From Dankookia rubra (GTDB lineage: Bacteria; Pseudomonadota; Alphaproteobacteria; Acetobacterales; Acetobacteraceae): a stretch of DNA of 58,480 nucleotides. Location: assembly GCF_004355005.1 (NCBI RefSeq), contig NZ_SMSJ01000035.1, positions 1 to 58,480 on the forward strand. The letters run 5' to 3'. Shown here one piece after another: positions 8,243 to 16,857 of this stretch (positions are counted from its first letter, which is position 1; every line of letters begins with the position of its first letter). Below the pieces are notes generated by a model that saw only the letters and a program-made list of their open reading frames with translations, was not told the DNA's origin and made no database searches. Made by a program: the position numbers and the translations under genes.

Positions 8243-9150
8243 GCGGCCCCGTCGTCCCGGTCACCGAGGCGCTGCTCCGCGCCATGCCCCTGCCGCGGCA
8301 CGAGGAGGGCGAGGACAAGGATGCGCGCGGCCGCATCCTGGTCATCGGCGGCAGCACCGAGACGCCCGGCGGGGCGCTGCTGGCCGGGCTGGCGGCCCTG
8401 CGCGCGGGCGCCGGCAAGCTGCAGATCGCCACCTGCCGCAGCGTCGCGCCGGCGCTGGCCGTTGCGGTGCCGGAAGCCCGGGTCAGCGGCCTCGAGGAAA
8501 CGCCGCAGGGCGGCATCTCCGCGGCGGCGGCCGGCCTGCTGGCCGAACGCTGCGGCCGGGTCGACGTCGTCCTGCTCGGGCCCGGCATGCTGGACGGCGC
8601 GGCGGTGTCGCTGCTCACCGCGCGCCTGCTCGGGTCGACGGCCGGCGCGTGCTTCGTGCTGGACGCGGCCGTGCTGCAGGAACTCGCGGGCTGCCGGGCG
8701 GCACTGGACGGGCACGCGGGCCGCGTGGTGCTGACCCCGCATGCGGGCGAGATGGCAGCCCTGCTGGGCATCGGGCGGGACGCGGTGCTGGCCGACCCGC
8801 TGGCGGCCGCGCGGCGGGCGGCCACGGAACTGCAGGCCGTGGTGGCGATGAAGGGCGGCTGCACCTTTATCGCGGATCCAGGCGGGCGGGCCTGGTCCTG
8901 CGACCGCGGCAATGTCGGCCTGGCCACCTCCGGCTCTGGCGACACCCTGGCCGGCATCATCGCCGGGCTGCTCGCCCGCGGTGCTGAGCCCACCGAGGCG
9001 ACGCTCTGGGGGGTGTTCCTGCATGCCGAGGCGGGCGCGCGGCTCGCCCGCAGGCAGGGGCCGATCGGCTATCTCGCCCGCGAGCTGCTGGCGGAGATCC
9101 CCCGCATCCTGGCCGACCTGCTGCCGCGGCGGGGGGATGCGGCGGGATAG
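8239..9150 (+). CDS. nnrD: ADP-dependent NAD(P)H-hydrate dehydratase
   Basis: Repairs hydrated NADH/NADPH (NADHX, NADPHX) by nucleotide-driven dehydration. The 303-residue protein has the ribokinase-like CARKD fold: TPHAGEM at residues 166-172 and the GSGDTLAGI motif with catalytic Asp235. It is a stand-alone dehydratase; the epimerase (NnrE) domain often fused to it is absent here and must be elsewhere or missing. The start overlaps the upstream phosphatase stop (ATGA), and the 3' end overlaps the M48 protease gene by 14 bp. Confidence 0.9.
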   Translation: MSGPVVPVTEALLRAMPLPRHEEGEDKDARGRILVIGGSTETPGGALLAGLAALRAGAGKLQIATCRSVAPALAVAVPEARVSGLEETPQGGISAAAAGLLAERCGRVDVVLLGPGMLDGAAVSLLTARLLGSTAGACFVLDAAVLQELAGCRAALDGHAGRVVLTPHAGEMAALLGIGRDAVLADPLAAARRAATELQAVVAMKGGCTFIADPGGRAWSCDRGNVGLATSGSGDTLAGIIAGLLARGAEPTEATLWGVFLHAEAGARLARRQGPIGYLARELLAEIPRILADLLPRRGDAAG

Positions 9151-9946
9151 CCGACCCGGCGGCGCGGCGGCCCTGGTGCTGCTCGCCCTGCCGTCGCTGG
9201 CCGGCTGCGGCCCGCGCTTCGTCCCGCCCGCGGCGGATCCGGCCGGGCTCGCCGCGGCCCGCGCGGCGATCCTGGCCACCCCGACCGCCGCCGGCATGGC
9301 GGAGGCGCCGGAGGCGATGCTGGCCGGCGTCGCCGGGCGCCTGACCCGGGCGGCGCAGCCGCTCTGCACCGCCGATGGCGGCCAGGGCTGCATCCTGCAG
9401 GTCTCGCTCGATCCCGCCGCCACGCCGCGCGCGGCGATGACCGGCGGGGGAGGGGTGACGATCACCCTCGGCATGCTGCGGCTGCTCGACAGCGAGGACG
9501 AGGTCGCGGCGGTGCTGGGACACGAGCTTGGCCACCACCTCGCCAACCATCTTGGCCGGCGGCGGGCCCGCGGCCTGGCGGCCGGCACCGTGGCCGGCAC
9601 GCTGCTCGGGGCGGTGCTGCCCTTCGGCGGGCTGGCCGGCTGGGCGCTGGGCGAGGGCGCCGCCCTGGCGGGGTCGCAGGGGGCGCAGCTCGCCTTCTCG
9701 AAGGACGAGGAGCGGGAGGCGGACTACCTCGGCGCCCATCTCGTCGCCCGGGCAGGCTACGACCTCGACCGGGCGGGCCTGGTCTGGGTCAGGCTGACCC
9801 GCGGCGGGCCGCAGGAGACCGCCGGCCTGCTCGACAGCCATCCGGCGGGCCCGGAGCGCCTGGCCGCCTGGCGGCAGGCCGCCGCGGAGATCCGCCGCTC
9901 GCCGGATGCGATGCCGCGGCGGTCCGGCCAGCCGGCGCCCTCGTGA
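9137..9946 (+). CDS. M48-family metalloprotease lipoprotein
   Basis: 269 residues. The signal peptide ends in the lipobox LAGC (Cys24), so the product is likely a lipoprotein facing the periplasm. The zinc motif is HELGH at 129-133, with the third ligand in EREADYLG (Glu194). This is the BepA/LoiP/Oma1-like M48 arrangement used in outer-membrane protein quality control. The start lies inside nnrD, giving a 14-bp overlap. Confidence 0.9.
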   Translation: MRRDSRPGGAAALVLLALPSLAGCGPRFVPPAADPAGLAAARAAILATPTAAGMAEAPEAMLAGVAGRLTRAAQPLCTADGGQGCILQVSLDPAATPRAAMTGGGGVTITLGMLRLLDSEDEVAAVLGHELGHHLANHLGRRRARGLAAGTVAGTLLGAVLPFGGLAGWALGEGAALAGSQGAQLAFSKDEEREADYLGAHLVARAGYDLDRAGLVWVRLTRGGPQETAGLLDSHPAGPERLAAWRQAAAEIRRSPDAMPRRSGQPAPS

Positions 9947-10025
9947 CAGGCGGCCGGGTGATGCCGCGGGAAGGGCCCTGCGGCCGGGGAAGCCGGGGAC
10001 CACCGATCGCGGGGAGGGCAGGGGC

Positions 10026-10556
10026 ATGACGGTCTTCTTCACCGCCGACACGCATTTCGGCCATGCCGGCGCCCGCGCGCTCTACCGCCGCCCCTTCGCC
10101 TCCGTCGCCGCCATGGACGCGGCGATGCAGGCGCGCTGGAACGCGGCGGTCGGCCCGGCGGACGAGGTCTGGCACCTCGGCGACGTCGCCATCGGGCCCG
10201 GTCCCGCGTCGATGGCGGCGCTGCTCGAGGGGCTGCACGGCCGCAAGCACCTCGTCACCGGCAACAACGACGGCCCGGCGACGACCGGCCTCGCCGGCTG
10301 GGCCAGCGTGGCGCCCTATGCCGAACTGATGCTGGAGGGCCGCGGCCTCGTGCTCTGCCACTATGCCTTCCGCACCTGGCGCAACATGGGCCGGGGCTGG
10401 CTGAACCTGCATGGCCACAGCCATGGCCGGCTGGCGCCGCTGCCCCGGCAGGTGGATGTCGGCGTGGATGCCTGGGACTTCCGCCCGGTGACCCTGGCGG
10501 AGATCCTGGCCAGGCCGCGCCGCCGGGCCAGGGCGGCGGCGGCCGATCCGGGCTGA
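10026..10556 (+). CDS. Calcineurin-like metallophosphoesterase
   Basis: 176 residues preceded by a GGGGAGGG ribosome site. All five metallophosphoesterase motifs are visible in order: TADTHFGH (D8, H10), HLGDVA, TGNND, LCHY and LHGHSHG, ending in the VGVDAWDFRPV tail usual in small phage-like or YfcE-like phosphoesterases. It would be a cytoplasmic dimetal phosphodiesterase; the substrate is unknown. It lies 79 bp downstream of the M48 gene on the same strand, so it may share a transcript or have its own promoter. Confidence 0.88.
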   Translation: MTVFFTADTHFGHAGARALYRRPFASVAAMDAAMQARWNAAVGPADEVWHLGDVAIGPGPASMAALLEGLHGRKHLVTGNNDGPATTGLAGWASVAPYAELMLEGRGLVLCHYAFRTWRNMGRGWLNLHGHSHGRLAPLPRQVDVGVDAWDFRPVTLAEILARPRRRARAAAADPG

Positions 10557-10701
10557 CCGGCGGCACTGCCCTGGGCGGCCGGCTCGAGGGGTCAGATCGG
10601 CGTGACGGCCGCAGGCCGCGCTGCGGGCCGGATCGGCCGGGGGCATAGGCTGTCCTGCGGCACTGGCGGGTGCCGGGTGCCGCGTTGCGGGAGGGCACGC
10701 C

Positions 10702-12255
10702 ATGACCGACCCAAGGGAACGGAACGCGATCACCGCCCACGAACACGCCCATGCACATGACCACGGCCATGGCTCCGGTCATGGCCACGGGCCCGGAGCT
10801 TCGCCGGGCTGCCACGCGCCAGGCGGGGCATCGCCGCCATCCTTCGTCTTCGCCGCCGATGACGGCAGCCACGGCGCCGAGCCCTGGGTGAGCGACGGGA
10901 CGGCGGCCGGGACGCACCTGCTGCGGGACATCAGGCCGGGCCCGGATGCCAGCGGCCACTACTCCACCGGCAATGCCTTCCTTTATGGGGCCACCGCCTT
11001 CGTGCCGGCCTCCGGCGGGCGGTTCGTCTTCGAGGCCAATGATGCCACGCATGGCGACGAGCCATGGGTCACCGACGGCACCAGCCGGGGCACCCAGCTG
11101 CTGGCCGACCTGGCGCCCGGCCCCGAGAGTTCCTTTCCGCTCCTGTTCACCCCGCTCGGCGACGGGCGCGTGCTGTTCGGCACGACCGGCGGGGCCGAGG
11201 GGACCGGTTGGGCCGAGATCGGCACCCGCTACTGGATCACCGACGGCAGCGCCGAGGGCACGCGGGAAGCGCCGCAATTCGAATCCGGCAGCCGCTTCTT
11301 CGGTGCCGGCGACTTCGCCCCGCTCGGCGACGGCCGGATAGTGTTCACCTTCGCGTCGGAGCTGCGGGTCGCCACGCCGGACGCGCCGTCCAGCGAGGTC
11401 GTCCGCAGCTTCGCCGCAAGCCCCTTCAATGCCGACCTGGGCTACCTGACCGCGCTCGGCGACGGCCGGGCGGTGTTCCGGGCCGATGACGGCATCCACG
11501 GCATCGAGCCCTGGATCACCGACGGCACCGCCGCCGGCACGCATCTCCTCGCCGACCTCAACCCCGGCGGCGACGGCAGCTTCGCGGCGGGCTTCACGGC
11601 ACTCGGCGACGGCCGGGCGCTGTTCACCGCCGACGACTCCCTGCATGGCCGCGAGCTGTGGATCACCGACGCGACCGAGGCCGGCACGCAGCTGGTGGCC
11701 GACATCCGGCCGGGTGCCAATGGCAGCCAGCTGCTCTACCTGATCCCGATCGGCGGCGGGCGGGTGCTGTTCTCGGCCAACGACGGCGTGCACGGCGAGG
11801 AGCCCTGGGTGTCCGACGGCACCACGGCGGGCACCATGCTGCTGCGGGATATCTACCCCGGCCCGGTCCGCGCCGGGGGCCCGGGCATCCCCGCCCTCGG
11901 CAACAGCTTCCCGGGCGACATCATCCCGCTCGGCGACGGAAGGGCGCTGTTCAGCGCCTTCGACCCGGAGCAAGGGCAGGAGCTCTGGGTGAGCGACGGC
12001 ACGCCGGCCGGGACGCATGTCGTCGCCGACCTCGTGCCCGGCACGGGCAGCAGCTCGCCCTCCTCGATCGGCGCGCTCGGCCGGGGGCTAGCCGCCTTCG
12101 CGGCGGATGACGGCAGCACCGGGCGCGAGCCCTGGATCACCGACGGCACGGAGGCGGGAACGCACCGCCTGGCCGACATCAACCCCGGGGCCGCGGGCAG
12201 CGGCGCCCAGGGCTTCACGCCGTTGCCGCTGGCCGAGCACGCGCCGATCGGCTGA
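10702..12255 (+). CDS. ELWxxDGT repeat protein with histidine-rich N-terminus
   Basis: 517 residues, preceded by GGGAGG. Residues 13-29 carry eight histidines alternating with Ala, Gly or Asp, a probable metal-binding tail. The rest is about eight copies of a 45-65 residue unit of the ELWxxDGT type (for example GAEPWVSDGT, GRELWITDAT, GQELWVSDGT), each followed by AGT.L..D..PG and an L.DGR.LF strand, predicting a beta-propeller-like fold. No signal peptide, anchor or enzyme motif is seen. Function unknown; export by a non-classical route is possible. A strong hairpin follows the gene. Confidence 0.8.
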   Translation: MTDPRERNAITAHEHAHAHDHGHGSGHGHGPGASPGCHAPGGASPPSFVFAADDGSHGAEPWVSDGTAAGTHLLRDIRPGPDASGHYSTGNAFLYGATAFVPASGGRFVFEANDATHGDEPWVTDGTSRGTQLLADLAPGPESSFPLLFTPLGDGRVLFGTTGGAEGTGWAEIGTRYWITDGSAEGTREAPQFESGSRFFGAGDFAPLGDGRIVFTFASELRVATPDAPSSEVVRSFAASPFNADLGYLTALGDGRAVFRADDGIHGIEPWITDGTAAGTHLLADLNPGGDGSFAAGFTALGDGRALFTADDSLHGRELWITDATEAGTQLVADIRPGANGSQLLYLIPIGGGRVLFSANDGVHGEEPWVSDGTTAGTMLLRDIYPGPVRAGGPGIPALGNSFPGDIIPLGDGRALFSAFDPEQGQELWVSDGTPAGTHVVADLVPGTGSSSPSSIGALGRGLAAFAADDGSTGREPWITDGTEAGTHRLADINPGAAGSGAQGFTPLPLAEHAPIG

Positions 12256-12334
12256 GGCGGCGCCGGCCTCACCACCTGCCTGCCGCGGGCGCCCCGCCGG
12301 CCCGCGGCCGGTTCGCGCGCCCGGCCATGGCCGA

Positions 12335-12371
12335 CAGCGACGTGCCGAACATACGGTTCGGCACGTCGCTG
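12335..12371 (+). terminator. Perfect 16-bp inverted repeat, terminator-like
   Basis: Arms 12335-12350 and 12356-12371 are perfectly complementary around a 5-base loop (ATACG), and an imperfect extension reaches CCATG/CATGG on the outside. It lies 80 bp past the repeat-protein stop and about 100 bp before the LLM oxidoreductase. There is no T-run, so it may be a high-GC terminator or an operator; terminator is the simpler reading. Confidence 0.55.
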
Positions 12372-12470
12372 CGGCTCATGGCTTTCGAAGCGGATTCACG
12401 CCTGCGGGTGGGTCCGCCCTCCGGCGATCTGCACTAGGCTGGGCGCGACGGCCGAGGAGGAGACGCGGAG

Positions 12471-13427
12471 ATGGCGGCGCCACGCATCGGATACCTGCTC
12501 CCGACGCGCGAGCGCGTCATGGAAGGCCGGCACGACACCGGCCCCCTGCTGGCCCTGGCCGAGCGTGCGGAGGCGCTGGGCTACGATTCCATCTGGGTCG
12601 GCGACAGCCTACTCGCCCGCCCGCGGCACGATCCGATGACGCTGCTGGCCGCCGTCGCCGCGCGGACGCGGCGCGTGGAGCTCGGCACCGCCGTGCTGCT
12701 GCCGGCGCTGCGGAACCCGGTGCTGCTGGCGCATCAATGGGCCACGCTCGACCGGCTGGCGGAGGGGAGGCTGATCCTCGGGGTCGGCATCGCCTCCGAC
12801 GTGCCGAACATCCGCGACGAATTCGAAGCCGCCGGCGTGCCCTGGGACAGGCGCCTGGGCCGGATGCTGGAGGGGCTGCGGCTGTGCCGCGCCCTCTGGT
12901 CAGGCCAGCCGGTGGACTGGGACGGCCGCTGGCGGGTGAGGGCCGGCACGCTGGGTCCGACGCCGCACCGCCCGGGCGGGCCGCCGATCTGGGTCGCCGG
13001 CAGCGCCGAGCCGACCATCGAGCGCGTCGGCCGGCATTTCGACGGCTGGTTCCCGAATGGACCCTCCCCGGCGCAGTACGCCGAGACCTGGCGCGCCATG
13101 CAGGCGGCCGCCAGGACGGCCGGGCGGGACCCGGGCGCCATCACCGGCGCCGCCTACCTGACCCTGGCGGTGGACGAGGACGCGGCGCGGGCGAATGCCC
13201 GGCTGGACCGCTTCATGGCGGGCTACTACGGCCAGCGGCCGGACACCATCCGCAAGCGCCAGGCCTGCTTCGCGGGGCCGCTGGCCGGCGCGCGCGACTG
13301 GCTGGCCGCCTATGCCGCGGCGGGGGTGAGCCACTTCACGCTGCGGTTCGCCGGGGATCACGAGCGCCACCTGGAGCTCCTCGCCGGCATCGGCGCCGGG
13401 CTCGCGGCGCCGGCGCCCGCCGGATAG
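12471..13427 (+). CDS. LLM-class (luciferase-like) flavin-dependent oxidoreductase
   Basis: 318 residues with a strong GAGGAGG ribosome site. The TIM-barrel of the bacterial luciferase-like family is shown by RIGYLLPTRE, the AERAEALGYDSIWVGDS strand, LGTAVLLPALRNPVLLAHQ, then GRLILGVGIASD and PIWVAGSAEPTI. Members use F420 or FMNH2; without cofactor residues I can trust, the substrate and cofactor stay open. It is a single gene, convergent with the SLC13 transporter operon. Confidence 0.88.
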   Translation: MAAPRIGYLLPTRERVMEGRHDTGPLLALAERAEALGYDSIWVGDSLLARPRHDPMTLLAAVAARTRRVELGTAVLLPALRNPVLLAHQWATLDRLAEGRLILGVGIASDVPNIRDEFEAAGVPWDRRLGRMLEGLRLCRALWSGQPVDWDGRWRVRAGTLGPTPHRPGGPPIWVAGSAEPTIERVGRHFDGWFPNGPSPAQYAETWRAMQAAARTAGRDPGAITGAAYLTLAVDEDAARANARLDRFMAGYYGQRPDTIRKRQACFAGPLAGARDWLAAYAAAGVSHFTLRFAGDHERHLELLAGIGAGLAAPAPAG

Positions 13428-13462
13428 CACCGCGTCACGCATCGTCGCCGCAGGCCGCGGGA

Positions 13463-15274
13463 TCAGAAGCGCCAGACCAGCGGCACCAGGAACACCGCCA
13501 CCGCGAAGAACCAGATCATCAGCGGCAGGCCCAGCTTCCAGTAGTCGCCGAAGGCATAGCCGCCGGGGCGCATGACCATCAGGTTGGTCGGCGTGGCGAT
13601 CGGCGTCAGGAAGGACGCGGCGGCGGCGACCGCGACGCACATCAGCACCGGCCGCGGCGAGACGCCGATGCTCTCTGCCGCGGCGACGCTGATCGGGATG
13701 ATGATCAGGGCGGTCGCCGTGTTGCTGATCAGCTGCCCGAGCACGCCGGTCAGCACGAAGAGCCCGGCCAGCAGGGCATAGGGCCCGGCATCGCCGACCA
13801 CCGCCACCAACCCTTCCGCCAGCAGCCGCGCCGCGCCGGTCTGCTCCATGGCGGCCGAGAGCGGCATCAGCGCGGCGACCAGGATCACCGTCGTCCAGTC
13901 GATCGCCCGGTAGGACTGCTCGACGCTCATCACCCCCGTCAGCACCAGCAGGGTGGCGCCGAGCAGCCCGGCGACCGCCGGCGGCATCAGGCCGGTCGCC
14001 AGCAGGACCACCATGCCGAGCAGCACGGCGATCGCCTGCCGGGCGCCCATCCCGAGCGGCACGGCCTGCCGGCGCACCACGTCCGGCGCGTTCACCACGA
14101 GAACCTGCGGGTCGTTCAGCCGCAGGTCGAGCGCCTTCCAGGTGCCCTGCAGCAGCAGGGTGTCGCCGGCCCGCAGCGCGGTGCGCGGGTCGTCCAGGTC
14201 CTCGCCCTGGCGCTGCACCGCGATCACCACGAGGTCGCCGCTCTCGGTCACCATGCCGGGGAAGACCGTCTCCCCGATCATCGCCGAGCGCGGCGGGATC
14301 ATCACCTCGGCGAGGCCGGAACTGCGGTTGAACAGGGTCTCCTCCACCTCCGCCGCGGTGTCCTCCTCGCGGAAGCCGAGATGCTGGTCGGCGGCGAAGG
14401 CGGCGGCCGCATCCGCCGCGCCGGAGACGACGAGGAAGTCGCCCTCGGCCAGGGCGGGCCGGCCCAGCCGGGCGCCCGAGGCCTGCTGCGCCGCGACCAG
14501 GCGAAGGTCACCGAAGCGGGCCAGGTCGAGTGACGACGCGGGCTGGCCGACCAGCGGCGAGGTGCCGCGCAGCCGCAGCCGGAAGATGTTGCTGGCCAGG
14601 CCGTACTGCTCCACCAGGGTGCGGGCATGGCGGCTGAAATCCGCCGGCATGGCCGGGCCGCCGCGTTCCGGCAGCAGCTTCTGGCCGAACAGCACGATGA
14701 TGGCGATGGTGCCGAGCAGCAGCGGGACGCCGATGATGGTGAACTCGAAGAAGCCGAAGCCGCCGAGCCCGGCATCATAGGCCGCCTCCGCCACCAGCAC
14801 GTTCACCGGCGTGCCGGTGAGCGCGAGCAGCGAGCCGGCATGCGCCGAGAAGACCAGCGGCATCAGCAGCTGCGAGGGGGCGCGGCGCAGCCGCACCGCC
14901 ATGACGACGACGACCGGCAGCAGCGCGGCGACCGCGCCGTTGACGCTGATCAGCGCGGTCAGCAGCGCGACCAGCAGGGCGATCAGCACCAGCAGCCGGG
15001 TGCGGCTTTCCTCCCCGGCGCCGGCGATCAGCATGCGCCCGGCCCAGGCGGTGACGCCGGTGCGGTCGAGCGAGGCGCTGATCACGAAGAGGCTGGCGAT
15101 GAACAGCACCGCCGGGTCGCCGTACCCTGCCAGCGCGCCGTTCAGGCTCAACAGGCCGGTCGCGTAGAGCGACAGGCCGACGCCCATGGCGACGATGACG
15201 ACCGGCAGCCTGTTCCAGACGAACAGGACCACCGCGACCGCGATGATGAGGCCGATGACGGCGACCTCGCTCAT
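13463..15274 (-). CDS. SLC13/DASS-type permease with central RCK_C (TrkA-C) domains
   Basis: 603 residues. An N-terminal membrane half (several helices, with SVNGAVAALLPVVV and LALTGTPVNVLV, the latter resembling the SNT/TP signature) is separated from a C-terminal membrane half (SNTATALIIIPI, PIATPTNLMVM) by about 200 soluble residues containing two RCK_C-like domains. This layout belongs to the divalent-anion:Na+ symporter superfamily, which carries dicarboxylates, sulfate or similar anions. It is the last gene of an operon with AbgT and an M20 dipeptidase, 28 bp downstream of AbgT. Confidence 0.87.
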   Translation of the reverse strand: MSEVAVIGLIIAVAVVLFVWNRLPVVIVAMGVGLSLYATGLLSLNGALAGYGDPAVLFIASLFVISASLDRTGVTAWAGRMLIAGAGEESRTRLLVLIALLVALLTALISVNGAVAALLPVVVVMAVRLRRAPSQLLMPLVFSAHAGSLLALTGTPVNVLVAEAAYDAGLGGFGFFEFTIIGVPLLLGTIAIIVLFGQKLLPERGGPAMPADFSRHARTLVEQYGLASNIFRLRLRGTSPLVGQPASSLDLARFGDLRLVAAQQASGARLGRPALAEGDFLVVSGAADAAAAFAADQHLGFREEDTAAEVEETLFNRSSGLAEVMIPPRSAMIGETVFPGMVTESGDLVVIAVQRQGEDLDDPRTALRAGDTLLLQGTWKALDLRLNDPQVLVVNAPDVVRRQAVPLGMGARQAIAVLLGMVVLLATGLMPPAVAGLLGATLLVLTGVMSVEQSYRAIDWTTVILVAALMPLSAAMEQTGAARLLAEGLVAVVGDAGPYALLAGLFVLTGVLGQLISNTATALIIIPISVAAAESIGVSPRPVLMCVAVAAAASFLTPIATPTNLMVMRPGGYAFGDYWKLGLPLMIWFFAVAVFLVPLVWRF

Positions 15275-15302
15275 GCGGCTGCCCCCGGGCGCGGGGCGGC
15301 GT

Positions 15303-16841
15303 TCACCCGAGGCCCCAGGGCAGGCCGAGCAGGTACCAGCCGGCGAGGAAGGCGGTCCAGACCACCGACAGCACCAGCACATAGGGCAGCATCAGCGCGA
15401 TCACCGTGCCGACGCCGGCATCCTTCTGGTAGCGGATGGCGAAGGTGACGATCATGGCGAAATAGGCGTTCAGCGGCGTGATGGCATTGATCGGCGAATC
15501 GCCGACGCGGTAGGCGGCCAGCACGGCTTCCGGCTCGACGCCGAGCTGCATCAGCAGCGGGACGAAGACCGGCGCGAAGATGGCCCATTTGGCGATCGCC
15601 GCGGTGATCAGCAGGTCCAGGACGAAGACCACGACGACAAAGCCGACCAGCAGCCAGAGCGCATCGAGGTTGGCCTGCTGCAGCACGCCCGCGAGCGAGA
15701 CCGCGGCCAGCGTCGCCATGTTGGTGTAGTTGAAGAAGGCGATGAACTGGCTGATGACCAGCAGCAGCAGGATCAGCCCGCCGAGCGAGCCGATCGCCTT
15801 CTGCATGGCGCCGATCGCCTCCCCCGTCGTCTTCAGGGTGCCGGCGCCGCGGCCATAGGCGATGCCGCAGGCCATGAAGACCAGCGCGATGGAGACGATC
15901 AGGCTGTTCATGAAGGGCGAGTCGCTGATCATCGCCCCGGTGTCCGGGTTGCGCAGCGGCGCGCCGGGCGGCAGCAGCAGCAGGCCGATCAGGACGGCGA
16001 CCGCGATCAGCCCGCGCAGCGCGAAGCGCAGGCCGCGGTATTCGTCGTCCGACAAGGTGTTCTCGCCGGGGACGTGGTAGTCGCCGGCATAGGCGCCGAG
16101 CCGCGGCTCGATGACCTTCTCGGTGATCACGGTGATGAGCACGGTCAGCAGCACGACCGAGCCGATGGAGAACCAGAGGTTGGCGGCAAGGTCGATGGTG
16201 CGGTTCGGGTTCACCAGGCGGATGGCGTCGTTGGTGATCTCGGTCAGGATGCCGTCGACCGGCACGATCAGGACATTGACCAGGAAGGCGGCGGCGACCG
16301 CGGCGAAGGCGGCGGCGAGCCCGGCCAGCGGGTGCCGGCCGACGCTGAGGAAGGCGGCGGCGGCCAGCGGGATCAGCACGAGGTAGCCGGCATCCGCGGC
16401 GATCGAGGAAAGGATGCCGACCAGGACCAGGATGAAGGTCAGCGCCTTCGGCGGCGCCACCATGACCAGCTTGCGGATCAGCGCCTTGACCAGGCCGGAT
16501 TCCTCGGCGACGCCGACGCCCACCATGGCGACGATGATGACGCCGACCGCGTTGAAGCCCATGAAGTTGCGCACCACGCCGGCGAACATGAAGCGGATGC
16601 CGTCGATGGTCAGCAGGCTGCGGGCGGCGGTGGTCGCCGGCTCGATCTCGTGCGTCGCCGGGTTGTAGGCCATGTAGCTGACCTGCACGCCGAACAGCGC
16701 GAGGATCGCCGACAGCACCACCACGATGCCGATCAGGTAGACGAAGATCATCACCGGATGCGGCACGCGGTTGCCCACGCGCTCCACCGCATCCAGCAGC
16801 TTCTGCATGCCCGTCTTCGGGGCCGCGATCACCGTGTCCAT
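15303..16841 (-). CDS. abgT: AbgT-family transporter
   Basis: 512 residues with roughly 11-13 membrane segments. The family signatures are clear: VGNRVPHPVMIFVYL at the N-terminus, FAGVVRNFMGFNAVGVIIVAM, SSIAADAGYLVLIPL, and PINAITPLNAYFAMIV near the C-terminus. AbgT proteins import p-aminobenzoyl-glutamate or, in MtrF-type members, export antimetabolites, driven by the proton gradient. The upstream dipeptidase ends 16 bp away, which favours an import-and-hydrolyse role for a peptide-like substrate. The symbol is given at family level. Confidence 0.9.
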   Translation of the reverse strand: MDTVIAAPKTGMQKLLDAVERVGNRVPHPVMIFVYLIGIVVVLSAILALFGVQVSYMAYNPATHEIEPATTAARSLLTIDGIRFMFAGVVRNFMGFNAVGVIIVAMVGVGVAEESGLVKALIRKLVMVAPPKALTFILVLVGILSSIAADAGYLVLIPLAAAAFLSVGRHPLAGLAAAFAAVAAAFLVNVLIVPVDGILTEITNDAIRLVNPNRTIDLAANLWFSIGSVVLLTVLITVITEKVIEPRLGAYAGDYHVPGENTLSDDEYRGLRFALRGLIAVAVLIGLLLLPPGAPLRNPDTGAMISDSPFMNSLIVSIALVFMACGIAYGRGAGTLKTTGEAIGAMQKAIGSLGGLILLLLVISQFIAFFNYTNMATLAAVSLAGVLQQANLDALWLLVGFVVVVFVLDLLITAAIAKWAIFAPVFVPLLMQLGVEPEAVLAAYRVGDSPINAITPLNAYFAMIVTFAIRYQKDAGVGTVIALMLPYVLVLSVVWTAFLAGWYLLGLPWGLG

Positions 16842-16857
16842 AGGCGTCTGCTCCGGC

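Noticed and set aside
10255-12018. Reverse open frame of about 587 codons opposite the ELWxxDGT gene
   Set aside because: It is periodic only because the forward gene is repetitive; no known domain and no sensible start.
12107-14533. Long forward open frame of about 808 codons across the LLM oxidoreductase and the SLC13 gene
   Set aside because: It crosses two well-recognised genes in other frames, is rich in Arg, Gly, Gln and His from GC-skewed third positions and matches no family.
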